From Croceimicrobium sp963977415 (lineage in GTDB: Bacteria > Bacteroidota > Bacteroidia > Flavobacteriales > Schleiferiaceae): 64,000 nt of DNA. The position numbers and the translations under genes are program-made. Under the pieces are notes generated by a model, which did not search any database, was not told the DNA's origin, and saw nothing but the letters and a program-made list of their open reading frames with translations. Positions 34,676 through 43,855 of this stretch are shown one piece after another (positions within the stretch are counted from its first letter, which is position 1; each line of letters starts with the position of its first letter). The DNA lies in contig CAXBOS010000004.1 of the NCBI GenBank assembly GCA_963977415.1, forward strand, positions 248,001-312,000. The letters are read 5' to 3'.

Positions 34676-37600
34676 TTATTTAGTTAGGTTTGTGGGGCCT
34701 TGAAAAATCTTCACTAATTCATCTAAGGCAATTCCTGCTCGCTCCATTTGTTCTATAATCGGCGCAATTTGATTTCCACCGAAGCTCTTCATTTTTTGTT
34801 GACGGCTAAAGACTGCAAGGATTTCTTCTTTTCTTTTTTTCTCGTCTTCGCTCATTAAATCCAAGAGTTCCTTCAGTTTTAAGAAATTGAACTCCGCTGC
34901 CGAACTTAAACTTTGCGATTCGTTTTCATAATGCGAAAGAATTAAAGTTTCTAGTTCTTCCTCATTCATTATCGGACTTAGTTTCTCTACCATTTTATTC
35001 ATATCGCGGTAAGAGCCTTGTAGCTTAAAAGGAGGTTCCGTTCTATACTCTTCCGCTTGTCCAGCCGAAAGAATGTACTGCTTGTTTACTTTTAAAATTA
35101 CCGCTCTCAGTCTTAGCATTTTCTGCAAAATCTGAAGGTATTCCTTTATTTCTTCACTACTGTGTTTTCCTTCTAAACTTATCTGACTGGTATCGCCACT
35201 TTCAATCGCTTGGACCAATATTTTGAAGTCTTTGCTGTTTTGATCTTTCAGTTTTGCAATGCTGGGATTACTGCTGAGGCTGTTTTCTAAATAGCTATTT
35301 TCAAAGGCTTCGGCCTTGCCGCCTATAATATCTCCGAGGTTGTAAATATCGGCTCGGTTGGATAGCATATCGGGAATTTGAAACTTATCGCCACTTTCGG
35401 TATAGGGGTTTCCCGCCATCACTACCGCCACTTTTCGGCCACGGAAATCGTAAGTTTTGCTGACACCTTTGTAAATGCCTTCTATTTTGCGTTGCGCGTC
35501 ACAGAGTGAAATGAACTTTTGCAAAAATGCGGGATTACAATGCTGAATATCATCGATATAGATCATAACATTGTCGCCCATCTCAAATGCGAGATTCAGT
35601 TTTTCCAGTTCTTCACGCGCCGCAGAATTTGGCGCTACCGAAGGGTCAATAGCGGTAACTTCGTGACCAATGGCAGGGCCATTTATTTTCATAAAAACCA
35701 ATCCCAAACGGTTGGCGATATACTCCATTAAGGTAGTCTTACCATATCCCGGAGGGGAAATGAGTAAAAGCATTCCCATAAGGTCGGTACGTTTATTGGC
35801 ACCGGCAGCGCCCATTTGCTTGGCAAGATTATCGCCGATTAAAGGCAAGTAAACTTCATCCAATAATTGGTTGCGAACAAAAGAACTCATCACCTTGGGT
35901 TTGAATTCTTGTAAGCGCAATTCCTTTTTCTGGGCTGCTAGTAAATCCTTTTTCAATTTTTGAAAGCGCAGAAAATCCTGTACCGTGGTGCTTTCAAATC
36001 GATGCAGCTTCTCCATAAAATGTGGATAGTGAAGTGTAGTTTGTCCTTTTTCAAGAGAAGGGTGATCACCTTCTAGTCCTTCTATTTTTTCGGAGAGTAT
36101 TACTTTTTGATGCTCATCTAGCGCAAGCGTTTTATCCATTAAAAGGACGCTGGCCTCGCGCATTACCTCTTCCGAAAAGGGCTTGCTTGTCTCTTGGTTT
36201 TGGTAGGCTTTAAGCCAAGATAGGATTGTTTGAAAGCTCTTTCCTTTTTTGTCTTTTTCGTTTTTCAAAGACAGTTCATAATCTTTGGTCCAGCGGTTCT
36301 TTTTCAGGTGTAATTCAAACTGCTCACTTAAATCCCAAGCGGAGAGGGAAAAGGCTAGCTTTTGCTCTGAACTTAAAAGGTGGAATAAGTAATGAGCGGC
36401 ATCTTCCTGTACTTTGTCATCTACCCAATCTAGCTGAAGCGGAAGGGATTGAATATCATTTTTTAGCTCGGCAATACTGTTTACGAAGCTTTTACTTTGA
36501 GGAAATATTTTTAGAATGCTGCGAATAATACGCATATTCTCTTCCCACTTTTCGCGCAGTTCGCTCGAAATTTCGCGTTTCCAAAATAAATAGGCGAGGC
36601 AGCGGGCATTGCTGCTATAGCGTAAAAGTCCGATGCTAAAATGAAGTTTCAGCAGGGCTTTTAAAATGAGCATAGCGTCTTTGTCGTGCACACCTTTTAC
36701 GTAACCTTCATCGTATTTACGGCCCATTTTGAGCAGCACATATTCTTGTAAATCGCTGTCATTAAGGAGATGCAATTCTTCCAGAGTTTTGGTTTCTTCC
36801 TCGTTCCGGCCTTTTTGGGCTTCCAGAAAAAGGTGATAAGCCAAGTACTCGGCGCGATACATTAGGGTATTTTCACTTTTCAGGCTTTGGTCCCACACGC
36901 TGCGGGTTGCTTCAAGGGCCTCGGGTTGCAAGGCTTCAAAAAAGTTGGTGCCACTAATATGGTAGTAAAGATTCTCGTCTTTATAAACGATGCTGAGGTC
37001 GATGCTTTGGGTGTTTACATTAAACTGATGCTTGCCCAGTTGAATGATATTTTCGCCGTTTACAAAAAGTTCTTGCTTGTCTTTGCTTTGTCGTAGGGCA
37101 TCTTCGTAGCTGGTTTTTAGCTGACTAAGCAGGTCATCTGCTTTCACCGAATCGCCCAATGATAAAAGTTGTTCGGCGATGCCGCGTACTTTTTCAATCA
37201 TTAAATCGCTGGCAAAGAAGGTGCGCATTTCGCCTTCGTTCTTAAGTTTGGCGAGCCTTTTTTGGATGCCGCTAATGATGCGGCCTCCTGATTTTTGCAG
37301 ACTAAGCGTTTGTTTGTTTAAGGCTTCATTAAGCTGAACTTTTTTCGAGTCGAAAGCACTGTAAAGCTCTTCCCTTTTTTCGGCAATGATTTCTATAAAC
37401 TCATCAAAGGCTGCGAATTTCGCTTCCAATTCCTCCAGCTGAACCATCAACTTATTGAGGTATTCATCGCACTTTTCGGCTGAATCAGCCAAGTTGAGGT
37501 AATTGGTAAGGCCTTGGTTGATGAGTTTTATTTGGGACTTAAACTCTGCTTCGCCTTCGAGACTAAGTAATTCTTTTTTACGGTTTTTAAGCTGAGCGCT

Positions 37601-39592
37601 GATGCGGTTAAACTGCGCATAGAGCGTAGAAATGGCGTCAATGATTTTAACCGACTGAGTGGCATCGTCAATTTTTAAATTACCTACGATTTCAATTAGG
37701 AGGTCGAGCTCAGCTGAAATCTGGATAATATCTTCCGCTAAGCGATTAAGCTCTGTTACCTTTTTAGCTTGGTCGAGCTCCTGCTTCAGTTTTTCCGTTT
37801 TTAATTCATAAGGTTCTAGCGCTTCCTTACGGAGAAGGTAATTCAGAGTGGCTTTCGACAATTGATCGTTAACCTCACTTAACTCATTTTCTAAAGCTTC
37901 AATGGCGGCAAGGTCGCTGTAGCGCAGATCTTTTAAGGCAATAACTTTCCCTTTATTCTCTCTAAGTAAGGCAAGGCGATTAACGTATTCGTCAATATTT
38001 TTTGCCTGACTATTTTTTATTTTGGAGATGGCTTTATGAGCCTCTCCCAGTACGCTCGCACTTTCCGCTGTTGTATGGGCTTTAATTTTTAGAACCTTCT
38101 CGTATTCATCAATAGCAGCGGTGGCCGTGTTTTTTATGGCTTCAATGGGTTGAGAAATCTTTTCTACTTCGGTATGATTAATCCAATGGTAGGCATCGAT
38201 AATGCCAGTGCTTTGCTTGCTTAAATCGGTGTATAAATTTGCGTAGCGATCATCTTTGCCAATTAGCTTAATTAGTTCACTGCATTCGCTCATCAAGCGC
38301 ACAATTTCCTTATTGCCAATTTTATAAAGGTAGGAATCGCTTTGGGCTTCTATCACGTGGTTAGGCGAGTAGAAGGGAGTTTGCCAAATTTGGATGAGAT
38401 GTACTCTTTTTTGTTCCTCTTCGGCCTTAAAGAAAATAAGTTCACCGCTTTCGAATAGCGTATAGCCATTGCAAATTATAGGCGTAGCAACTTTCTGATC
38501 AATAATGTTATAATTCAATAAAATATAAATACCACTTTCGGCTTGATAAAAGATATAGAGGTAATCCTCGCCATTTTGAGAGGCTATTTTTCGCTCAAAA
38601 AGCATATTGTTGAGCTGAATATCGAAGAGCTTCACTTCCCCTGTTTGGATATAATAACCCTTGGCGAAAATGATCCCCTGATTATCGGGCAGTAAAACAC
38701 AAGAATCTTCCAAGGCGTCCATGCGAGCACAGGCTTGAATTTTCTCATTATAAACTATGTAGCGAAAATCCTTTTCTTGGTAGGGTTTTACCTTAAGCGC
38801 GATGAGGTTGCTAATAATGGCAAAGTAAATTTCCGCGTCATCTAGCGTTTGGTCTTTGTCTTCAACGGGTTCGCTGTAAATGCCTTTACCCGTATCGGTA
38901 TTGTCTTCAATTTTTAGAGTAAGATCGCCACCGGTAGTTTCAATAAAAACGCGATCCTTTATAGAGATGTGAGGGTGTAAACCTTTGCGGTGCATATCGC
39001 GGCTGACCTTTTCCCAAGTGAATTCGTGCTGTTGAGGGTATTTAAATTCATGGTCACTACGGTTACCGGCGTATTGATATTTACCATCAATAAGCGACCA
39101 TTTGAAAGTTTTAATATCATTAGCGCTTTTTCCTACTCGAAACACCATAAAGATGGCATTGCCGATGCGGGCAAATTTGCTAAAAACCGTTTCGCGGTAA
39201 TATTGGTATAGATTGGCAAAGTCTAGTAAAAACTGCTCATTATTAAGTAGTGTGGATTCGCAGGGCTTAAAGTTTTGGCTTTCCTCTTGAAAGTGATAGG
39301 TGCTAAAAACATCATTTACATGGGTTTCGCTTTTCAGGCCCATGTGTACATTGTAGCCGAACCAAAAATAATTGTTGCCTATCGGAATAATATCGCGGGC
39401 TAGACAGTTGTTTTCCGTGCTAATCCTTTCCGTAGCTTTTAGTTTGGTTTCAGTGGCTCCGAAAACGTCTTTGCGCGCCGCGTTTAGGCGCTGCAAGCGT
39501 TCTTGTAAATCGGCAGAATGATTACTCAATCGGTCACGAATTACCTCGTAGCTACCTATTTCAATGTTTACTTCTTGATTTTCTTGAGCCAT
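34676..39592 (-). CDS. Giant AAA+ ATPase with N-terminal repeat domain and long coiled coil
   Basis: 1,638 residues. About 50-440 is beta-rich with repeated YIxxGN/WxxL-type strands and looks like a propeller. About 460-860 is coiled coil (for example LSEVNDQLSKATLNYLLRKEALEPYE). About 880-1230 is helical. The AAA+ module follows: Walker A SPPGYGKTT around 1279-1287, Walker B MIYIDDIQH with Asp near 1346-1347, and sensor-like VVMAGNPYT. A helical C-terminus ends the protein. Homologues tend to be labelled 'DNA repair ATPase', but nothing here is a DNA-repair signature. It lies next to flotillin and PspA genes, so a membrane-remodelling motor is a better guess. No signal peptide. Confidence 0.85.
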   Translation of the reverse strand: MAQENQEVNIEIGSYEVIRDRLSNHSADLQERLQRLNAARKDVFGATETKLKATERISTENNCLARDIIPIGNNYFWFGYNVHMGLKSETHVNDVFSTYHFQEESQNFKPCESTLLNNEQFLLDFANLYQYYRETVFSKFARIGNAIFMVFRVGKSANDIKTFKWSLIDGKYQYAGNRSDHEFKYPQQHEFTWEKVSRDMHRKGLHPHISIKDRVFIETTGGDLTLKIEDNTDTGKGIYSEPVEDKDQTLDDAEIYFAIISNLIALKVKPYQEKDFRYIVYNEKIQACARMDALEDSCVLLPDNQGIIFAKGYYIQTGEVKLFDIQLNNMLFERKIASQNGEDYLYIFYQAESGIYILLNYNIIDQKVATPIICNGYTLFESGELIFFKAEEEQKRVHLIQIWQTPFYSPNHVIEAQSDSYLYKIGNKEIVRLMSECSELIKLIGKDDRYANLYTDLSKQSTGIIDAYHWINHTEVEKISQPIEAIKNTATAAIDEYEKVLKIKAHTTAESASVLGEAHKAISKIKNSQAKNIDEYVNRLALLRENKGKVIALKDLRYSDLAAIEALENELSEVNDQLSKATLNYLLRKEALEPYELKTEKLKQELDQAKKVTELNRLAEDIIQISAELDLLIEIVGNLKIDDATQSVKIIDAISTLYAQFNRISAQLKNRKKELLSLEGEAEFKSQIKLINQGLTNYLNLADSAEKCDEYLNKLMVQLEELEAKFAAFDEFIEIIAEKREELYSAFDSKKVQLNEALNKQTLSLQKSGGRIISGIQKRLAKLKNEGEMRTFFASDLMIEKVRGIAEQLLSLGDSVKADDLLSQLKTSYEDALRQSKDKQELFVNGENIIQLGKHQFNVNTQSIDLSIVYKDENLYYHISGTNFFEALQPEALEATRSVWDQSLKSENTLMYRAEYLAYHLFLEAQKGRNEEETKTLEELHLLNDSDLQEYVLLKMGRKYDEGYVKGVHDKDAMLILKALLKLHFSIGLLRYSSNARCLAYLFWKREISSELREKWEENMRIIRSILKIFPQSKSFVNSIAELKNDIQSLPLQLDWVDDKVQEDAAHYLFHLLSSEQKLAFSLSAWDLSEQFELHLKKNRWTKDYELSLKNEKDKKGKSFQTILSWLKAYQNQETSKPFSEEVMREASVLLMDKTLALDEHQKVILSEKIEGLEGDHPSLEKGQTTLHYPHFMEKLHRFESTTVQDFLRFQKLKKDLLAAQKKELRLQEFKPKVMSSFVRNQLLDEVYLPLIGDNLAKQMGAAGANKRTDLMGMLLLISPPGYGKTTLMEYIANRLGLVFMKINGPAIGHEVTAIDPSVAPNSAAREELEKLNLAFEMGDNVMIYIDDIQHCNPAFLQKFISLCDAQRKIEGIYKGVSKTYDFRGRKVAVVMAGNPYTESGDKFQIPDMLSNRADIYNLGDIIGGKAEAFENSYLENSLSSNPSIAKLKDQNSKDFKILVQAIESGDTSQISLEGKHSSEEIKEYLQILQKMLRLRAVILKVNKQYILSAGQAEEYRTEPPFKLQGSYRDMNKMVEKLSPIMNEEELETLILSHYENESQSLSSAAEFNFLKLKELLDLMSEDEKKRKEEILAVFSRQQKMKSFGGNQIAPIIEQMERAGIALDELVKIFQGPTNLTK

Positions 39593-39628
39593 ACAAAATT
39601 AGCTTGAAGCGGTTGATTTTATTAAGAA

Positions 39629-39652
39629 AGAGCGCGCCGCAAAGCGCGCTCT
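39629..39652 (-). other. GC-rich stem-loop between flotillin and giant ATPase genes
   Basis: AGAGCGCGC (39629-39637) pairs with GCGCGCTCT (39644-39652). On the minus strand it is followed by TTTCTTAATAAAA, too poor a U-tract for a strong terminator. It may act as a partial attenuator or as an mRNA-stability element that sets flotillin above ATPase levels. Confidence 0.6.
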
Positions 39653-39666
39653 AGTTGGCTTTTGTT

Positions 39667-41847
39667 TTAGTCTTCGATGATGCCAAAATCGTCGGCGCTG
39701 CTATTGCTCAAATTGTTTTGTTTGGCAAAATTCAGCATTTGTTCCAGCACGCTGCGCTTCTTGCTATCATCGGTACTATTAATTAGTCGAGTAAGGAAAG
39801 ACGCTACGCTAAGGTTTCTAAGGTCTTCGGTACTTATGCCCGATTCTTTTACAATACCCCGTACTTTTTCTAGTAGGCTTGCGCCGGATGGGTCATTAAG
39901 AAGCTGATCTTTCACCTGGGTAAATACTACCGAGTTATCAATGCGACGGTCCATAGATTTTCCAGAAGTGATGGCGCCTACGATTTTATCGAAGAAGACG
40001 TTTTCACCCCCAACAATATCAATTTTAGCACTGCGCAATGCTTCTGATAAAACCTGAGCTTGGGCATCGGCAATATCTTTCTGGATATGTATACCAGCCA
40101 ATTCTACCGATTTGTCTTTATCGAGACGTAGTTTAAACTCTTCGTGATCCTTACCCGCATCGTTTAGGGTTTTCATGGCTTTGGCCTTGCGGTCAATTCC
40201 TTCCGCTTCCGCAGATGCTTTTTCTAAGTTCACTAGCGCTTCGGCTAGACCTTTTTCTTTTTCCGCTTCCGCTTTCTTGCGAATTACTTCCGCTTCGGCT
40301 AGGCCTGTGGCTTGATTAACTTCTGCGGCTGATTTACCAATTCTTAAATCGGCTTCCGCTTGGGCTAAACTCTTCGCTTCAATACCGCGTGCCTCGGCAA
40401 TCGCTTGATCTTCAATAACAGAAGCTTCTGCTTCCCCTTGTTTCTCGCGCGCTTGGGCTTTGGCTTCTAATACACGGGCTTCGGCTAATCCTGCTGCAGC
40501 AAAACGAGAGGCTTCGGCTTCGGCTAAAACTTTAATAGCTTCTGCTTTTTGCACCGAGCTTTGTTGTTCAGCATCTGCATCAATGATTTTCTGCTTGGCA
40601 CCAAACTCAGCGGCTGATTTAGCAGCTTCTGCCTTCTTAATTTCTTGCACAAGTGAAGCTTCTGCTTCTTCTTCGGCTTTAGTAATAGAGACTCTTTTTA
40701 GTCTTTCCGCTTCTGCGAAAGCACGGGTGTCTTTGATGCGCTCTTCTTCATCCACCACAGTTTTCTCAATGGCAACACGCTCGCGAATTACTTCTTGAAT
40801 GTTTTTCTGTTCGGTTTCAATCGCCTTTTGCTTTTCTATCTGCGTAAGCGTAACAATGCGTTCGCGTTCGGTGGCTTCTAGCTGACGGTCTTTTTCAACT
40901 CTTTCCGTTTCAACTACTTCGGTGCGCTCTTTATTTTTGGCGGCCACAATTACTTGGCGCTCTTTATTTTGCTCGCTTACCTCAATTTCTTCCTCGGTAG
41001 CAATTCTTGCTCTTTCCGATTTGAGTTTTTCCTCTTGGTTTACTTTTTCAATTTCCGCTTCTTCGCGCGCCTTAACATTAGCTATTTCGCGTTTCTGTTT
41101 TTCTTCGCTTTCGGCTAATTGCCTTTCTAAAACCAAGATAGCTTCGCGGGCTTCCACGTCTTGTTGCTTAATTACCTTTTCCTTATCACGCTGAATGAAG
41201 TTGGCTTTAACTGCTTCTCTAGCGGTTATTTCGGTGATCTTTTTAATCCCTTCCGCATCTAAAATATTATTGGGATCTAAAGATTCTAGAGGAGTTTGCT
41301 CTAGGAAGTCGATGGCGGCATCGTCAAGGACATAGCCATTTAGGTCGGTGCCAATAATGTCGATGATTTCTCTTCTGAACTCATCGCGTTGGTTGTATAA
41401 ATCAACAAAGTCGAATTTTTTACCCACGGTTTTTAAAGCTTCCGAAAATTTGGCGTCAAAAAGTAAACGCAGGGCTTCTTTAGAAGATGCGCGGCTGCAG
41501 CCTACTGATTGAGCTACGCGTTTTACATCGTCTACCATTTCGTTTACACGTACGTAAAAGGCCACATTGATATCGGCGCGCAAATTATCTTTACACACTA
41601 GGCCATCCTTGCCTTTGCGGTCGATGGTAATGGTGTTTAGGGAGATGTCCATAATCTCCACCTTGTGAAGAACGGGAATGACCATCATGCCATTGAAGGA
41701 CACTTTTATACCACCCACACCGGTTTTAACTAAAGCTTGGCCTTGAGAGGTTTTGTAATAGAAGCGGGAGAACATGGCGATAATCCCGAAAATTAGAACT
41801 ACGGCTACAATGATTACCACCATGTAGGTTTGCTGAAAAATTTCCAT
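39667..41847 (-). CDS. Flotillin-family SPFH/band 7 protein (YqiK-like)
   Basis: 726-residue membrane scaffold. One transmembrane helix at about 8-27, SPFH domain about 30-200 (VKTGVGGIKVSFNGMMVIPVLHKVEIMDIS), then a long Ala/Glu-rich coiled coil from about 215 to 600 with dense EAE and EKE repeats, and a C-terminal region ending in DDFGIIED. Flotillins oligomerise into membrane microdomain platforms. The NfeD/YqiJ-like gene is 26 bases upstream; YqiJ-YqiK pairing is well known in E. coli. In this operon it would be the scaffold for PspA and the ATPase. Confidence 0.95.
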   Translation of the reverse strand: MEIFQQTYMVVIIVAVVLIFGIIAMFSRFYYKTSQGQALVKTGVGGIKVSFNGMMVIPVLHKVEIMDISLNTITIDRKGKDGLVCKDNLRADINVAFYVRVNEMVDDVKRVAQSVGCSRASSKEALRLLFDAKFSEALKTVGKKFDFVDLYNQRDEFRREIIDIIGTDLNGYVLDDAAIDFLEQTPLESLDPNNILDAEGIKKITEITAREAVKANFIQRDKEKVIKQQDVEAREAILVLERQLAESEEKQKREIANVKAREEAEIEKVNQEEKLKSERARIATEEEIEVSEQNKERQVIVAAKNKERTEVVETERVEKDRQLEATERERIVTLTQIEKQKAIETEQKNIQEVIRERVAIEKTVVDEEERIKDTRAFAEAERLKRVSITKAEEEAEASLVQEIKKAEAAKSAAEFGAKQKIIDADAEQQSSVQKAEAIKVLAEAEASRFAAAGLAEARVLEAKAQAREKQGEAEASVIEDQAIAEARGIEAKSLAQAEADLRIGKSAAEVNQATGLAEAEVIRKKAEAEKEKGLAEALVNLEKASAEAEGIDRKAKAMKTLNDAGKDHEEFKLRLDKDKSVELAGIHIQKDIADAQAQVLSEALRSAKIDIVGGENVFFDKIVGAITSGKSMDRRIDNSVVFTQVKDQLLNDPSGASLLEKVRGIVKESGISTEDLRNLSVASFLTRLINSTDDSKKRSVLEQMLNFAKQNNLSNSSADDFGIIED

Positions 41848-41873
41848 AAAGAGAATTAAAGATTGATTGGTTT

Positions 41874-42518
41874 TTAGCTAATGCTGAGGTGAGGTTCCAC
41901 CAGATAAACTCCCGGTTCGTCGAGCTTTTCAATAAAAAGGACTTGTTCACCTTTAAGTACAGGCTGGCTTTTCGGACTGCGGATATAGAGTCTTAAAAAA
42001 CTGCCTTGATAGTTGATTTCAGCCATGCCTTTATTTAGGTCAGAAGCCGGGCTGATAACTGTGCCTATTTTGCCAATAATTTCCTTCTTTTTACTGTCTT
42101 CATTTAATTTTTCGAAAAAGCGAACGAAGGGTGTGGTTAGCACTTTAGAGATTAATAGGCTCAGAAAGAGCAGAGGTATAAAGCTTAATAGTCCGAAAAC
42201 AAAGCTTTCGAGGCCTAAAAAGTTATTGATGTTAATGCTTAGCAGCCACAGCGGAAGGCTAACAAAGCTTAACCAAATCATAAAGGGGATGCGGCCGAGG
42301 TTGAAAAATACGAGCACATTATTTAACCAAGACACATCACCCGAGACGTCTCCCTCAATCTCAAAATCAGCTTCACCATCTATGTCGATATCGAAATCTA
42401 AAAACTCGGTATCTAATAAGCCGATAATTACAATTATCCAGTAGAGGAGGATAAAGAGGAGCAATGCCGTAGGTATGGCATTGGCTCCGTTGAAAATGAG
42501 ATTAAGGAATTCGTTCAT
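41874..42518 (-). CDS. OB-fold membrane protein (NfeD/YqiJ-like)
   Basis: 214 residues. A first helix (about 16-34) is followed by an acidic loop rich in Asp and Glu (DFDIDIDGEADFEIEGD), then two further membrane helices (about 82-124). The C-terminal OB-like beta domain begins IIGKIGTVISPASDLNKGMAEI. This matches NfeD-type partners of SPFH proteins, here the YqiJ form. The acidic loop may bind cations such as polyamines, a speculation that fits the locus. Operon gaps are 10 and 26 bases. Confidence 0.88.
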   Translation of the reverse strand: MNEFLNLIFNGANAIPTALLLFILLYWIIVIIGLLDTEFLDFDIDIDGEADFEIEGDVSGDVSWLNNVLVFFNLGRIPFMIWLSFVSLPLWLLSININNFLGLESFVFGLLSFIPLLFLSLLISKVLTTPFVRFFEKLNEDSKKKEIIGKIGTVISPASDLNKGMAEINYQGSFLRLYIRSPKSQPVLKGEQVLFIEKLDEPGVYLVEPHLSIS

Positions 42519-42528
42519 AATTTATTTT

Positions 42529-43257
42529 TTATTCACTTTTACTATCGTCAGCTTTGTTCATGCCTAAGCGAGCTTTTAGTGCAGCGAGCTCATCGCTAAC
42601 TTGACTAGACTTAGCGCCATCAAGGGCTTTGTCGATTTCTTCATCAATTGAGCGGCTTTCGTTGGCAATGTCGCCGTAGCTTTCAGCAAGAGCTTCTTCT
42701 TGCTCTACTTTTTCTTTCATGCGCTCTAGCATGCTAACAGTACCGGAACCATCAATCTTAGACATTTGCTTGTTAATGTTAACGGTGGCAGAGCTTACTT
42801 TAACTCTAGCTTTCAAGGTTTTAAGCTCGTTTTCATACTGGCTAATTTGTTGACGGAGTTTTTTGATATTTGACTCCATGGTGCTAATGTTGCCATCGAA
42901 CTTGTTCTTGTCGGCTAAAGAGCGCTGCGCTTGTTCTTTGTTCTCGTTTTTCTTGGTCAAAGCTTCGTTGGCAAGACGTTCTGCTTCGACCATTTCCATG
43001 TCGCCTTTTTCGGCGCGTTCCAATAGCATAATCGCTTTCTTTTCATAGTCTTTAGCTTTGCTTTCAAAATTACTTTGATCATTGCGAGCACGAATGCTAA
43101 GTGCTTTGATTTCCGCTAAAGCGTGCAGTGCCTTGTCTAAATCCATTTTTAAGTCGCGGATACCCTGCTCCGTCATTTTAATGGGGTCTTCTAGTTTGTC
43201 TAGAGCAGAGTTGGTTTCGGCTTTACCGATGCTAAAAAGTCTTCTTAAAATATTCAT
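42529..43257 (-). CDS. PspA/IM30 family protein (YjfJ-like)
   Basis: 242-residue, nearly all-helical protein of the PspA/Vipp1 family, which shares the ESCRT-III fold and coats or repairs stressed membranes. It begins MNILRRLFSIGKAETNSALDKLEDP, with an amphipathic N-terminal helix that can bind lipids and the family's LEDP motif. Long hairpin helices follow (about 25-180), then a C-terminal helix. No pspF or pspBC genes are close; its partners here are flotillin and NfeD-like proteins. Confidence 0.95.
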   Translation of the reverse strand: MNILRRLFSIGKAETNSALDKLEDPIKMTEQGIRDLKMDLDKALHALAEIKALSIRARNDQSNFESKAKDYEKKAIMLLERAEKGDMEMVEAERLANEALTKKNENKEQAQRSLADKNKFDGNISTMESNIKKLRQQISQYENELKTLKARVKVSSATVNINKQMSKIDGSGTVSMLERMKEKVEQEEALAESYGDIANESRSIDEEIDKALDGAKSSQVSDELAALKARLGMNKADDSKSE

Positions 43258-43269
43258 TGTCGTGTTTTT

Positions 43270-43665
43270 TTAATGTTTTGAAAATTTGATGAGTTCGTCC
43301 GAGTATTCACTTAAGAGCATTCCTAAGCTATTAATGGATCCTTCTAATTCGTTTGCGTCGAGGTTTTCGATTTGTAAGGTGTCGCGGAAAATAACGCGGT
43401 TTCCGGTTTCGTCTAGGGCAAAAGCACCGTGCACAATGTCTCGGTTCTTAATCAAGAGATTTTTAAGGATTTCTTTGTCGTCGGTTTTTAGCTCGAAGAG
43501 AAATTGTTCCATAATTAGAATCGGATCAGCACAAGCTAAAACCAAATTGCTAATACCGGAAGTTTCGTCTTCAATTACTAAAATTTCTTCCTCTTCATTT
43601 TGATAAACGATGCTGAGGTCTAGGTCTAGAACAAATGATTTTACCTTGTCGAAATAGCTTGTCAT
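43270..43665 (-). CDS. YjfI/DUF2170-family protein
   Basis: 131 residues with a beta-alpha-beta pattern. Sequence such as EEEEILVIEDETSGISNLVLACADPILIMEQFLFEL and IVHGAFALDETGNRVIFRDTLQIENLDANELEGSINSL fits the YjfI (DUF2170) family, whose E. coli member precedes the PspA-like yjfJ. Here too it comes directly before pspA (12-base gap). It is the first gene of the operon. Function unknown; possibly a chaperone-like or PspA-binding protein. Confidence 0.85.
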   Translation of the reverse strand: MTSYFDKVKSFVLDLDLSIVYQNEEEEILVIEDETSGISNLVLACADPILIMEQFLFELKTDDKEILKNLLIKNRDIVHGAFALDETGNRVIFRDTLQIENLDANELEGSINSLGMLLSEYSDELIKFSKH

Positions 43666-43725
43666 TGATTTTAAGTTTTAATATTTAGTATTCTTTTTCC
43701 TGCGTTTTACGCTTTCAATATAATG

Positions 43726-43756
43726 CAAATTTCCTTGGAGGCGGAAGATTTTCAAC
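43726..43756 (-). promoter_or_regulatory. Candidate promoter of the PspA/flotillin/polyamine operon
   Basis: On the minus strand, GAAATTTG (7 of 8 bases of TAnnTTTG; 43726-43733) follows a GTTG (43753-43756) with a 19-base spacer, the expected -33/-7 distance. It would give a leader of about 50 bases before the yjfI-like ATG. Confidence 0.4.
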
Positions 43757-43776
43757 TTCTTTGTAGTAATTCATGA

Positions 43777-43836
43777 TAATATTTTTAGTTTTACAAGGCT
43801 AAAGTACTAATAAAATTAGATTAGCCAAAAATATTA
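43777..43836. promoter_or_regulatory. Inverted-repeat cluster between the divergent regulator and PspA operon
   Basis: TAATATTTTT (43777-43786) is inverted as AAAAATATTA (43827-43836), and GGCTAA (43797-43802) is inverted as TTAGCC (43821-43826). The arms are unequally spaced, so this is not one perfect palindrome. It is a natural place for operator sites of the XRE-type regulator encoded 20 bases downstream. Confidence 0.35.
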
Positions 43837-43855
43837 GCAATAAATTTTTGTAGGT

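Noticed and set aside
34676..39592. Reading the giant ATPase as a DNA-repair or restriction protein
   Set aside because: No nuclease, helicase or SMC-hinge motif is visible, and the neighbours are membrane-stress and polyamine genes.
40460..41194. Ser-rich frames opposite the flotillin coiled coil
   Set aside because: The antisense of Glu/Ala/Lys repeats reads as Ser/Ala/Phe; the flotillin frame is clearly the real one.
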